A stretch of DNA of 22,055 nucleotides from CAKTOF01 sp964544345 (GTDB lineage: Bacteria; Bacillota; Clostridia; Oscillospirales; Oscillospiraceae). The notes below the pieces were generated by a model that worked only from the letters and a program-made list of their open reading frames with translations, made no database searches and was not told the origin of the DNA. The translations under genes were made by a program, and so were the position numbers. Shown in pieces: positions 21,990-22,055 of this stretch (positions are counted from its first letter, which is position 1; each line of letters opens with the position of its first letter). Location: the NCBI GenBank assembly GCA_964544345.1, contig CAZJBT010000015.1, positions 1-22,055 of the forward strand, written 5' to 3'.

Positions 21990-22055
21990 CTTGACGGTCT
22001 GGCGGAGGAGCCGGACGCCTGGGCGCTCATGCCGCTGACCCGGACGATGGCGGTG

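Noticed and set aside
21080..22030. Minus-strand frame of 316 codons overlapping the Q/P-rich protein
   Set aside because: Composition is S/R/A/P-rich out-of-frame translation; it runs through the terminator at 21324-21364, whereas the chosen frame stops just before it.
1..22055. CRISPR array, prophage, transposase, tRNA or rRNA genes
   Set aside because: No regularly spaced repeats, no integrase or transposase reading frames, and no tRNA-like or rRNA-like sequence was recognised.

Overview
The window reads as one scaffold segment of a high-GC, low-redundancy anaerobic Firmicute, most likely a gut Clostridia/Oscillospiraceae-type organism. Nearly every gene has a strong AAGGAGG-like ribosome binding site, the recognisable promoters are SigA-type (TTGNNN / TATAAT-like, 16-18 bp apart), the intrinsic terminators are compact and GC-rich, and the protein types fit: a double-cluster Fe-S aldo/keto reductase, a soluble FAD reductase of the fumarate-reductase fold, a MATE exporter and an RbsB-type lipoprotein. 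Taxonomy is inference from style only; there is no rRNA or tRNA. A run of 100 N at 12608-12707 marks a scaffold gap of unknown true size.

Layout. 1-2056: a small FMN split-barrel (PPOX-type) protein (+) and a convergent MATE exporter (-). 2321-2644: a small thioredoxin-fold protein with an altered active site. 2812-8365: a five-frame operon made of an RbsB-like binding lipoprotein, a double-ATPase RbsA/MglA-like subunit, an RbsC-like permease interrupted by a frameshift near 5961-5966, and a large CocE/NonD (S15-type) alpha/beta hydrolase. 8493-10295: a second, related CocE/NonD hydrolase on the minus strand, converging on the first and sharing a bidirectional terminator with it. 10421-11467: an aldo/keto reductase with a two-[4Fe-4S] C-terminus, divergent from hydrolase 2. 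11662-12570: a LysR regulator (-), facing the gap. 12709-12771: the 3' tail of a plus-strand gene whose body is lost in the gap, followed at once by its terminator. 12812-14517: a translationally coupled pair (-), a 7-bladed-propeller lactonase-family protein followed by a SnoaL/NTF2-like protein. 14779-15582: NudC-type NADH pyrophosphatase (+). 15864-18121: branched-chain aminotransferase and, behind a terminator, a threonine aldolase-type beta-eliminating lyase. 18385-20205: a 606-residue FAD-dependent reductase (-). 20395-21120: a secreted protein with Cna-B-like beta-sandwich repeats. 21369-window end (-): a Q/P/R-rich disordered protein with an N-terminal Cys cluster.

How it may work together. 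The central block (binding protein, ATPase, permease, hydrolase 1, convergent hydrolase 2, divergent aldo/keto reductase) looks like an uptake and processing locus for an unidentified conjugate: import by a pentose/autoinducer-type ABC transporter, cleavage by one or both CocE-like hydrolases, reduction of a carbonyl product by the aldo/keto reductase. The lactonase/SnoaL pair and the FAD reductase further on could belong to the same kind of small-molecule metabolism, but that link rests on proximity only. The most unusual features are the two paralogous S15-type hydrolases whose acid/histidine motifs do not look canonical, the pair of face-to-face promoters with overlapping -10 boxes between the lactonase operon and nudC, and the four stacked hairpins without T-tracts at 18122-18384.
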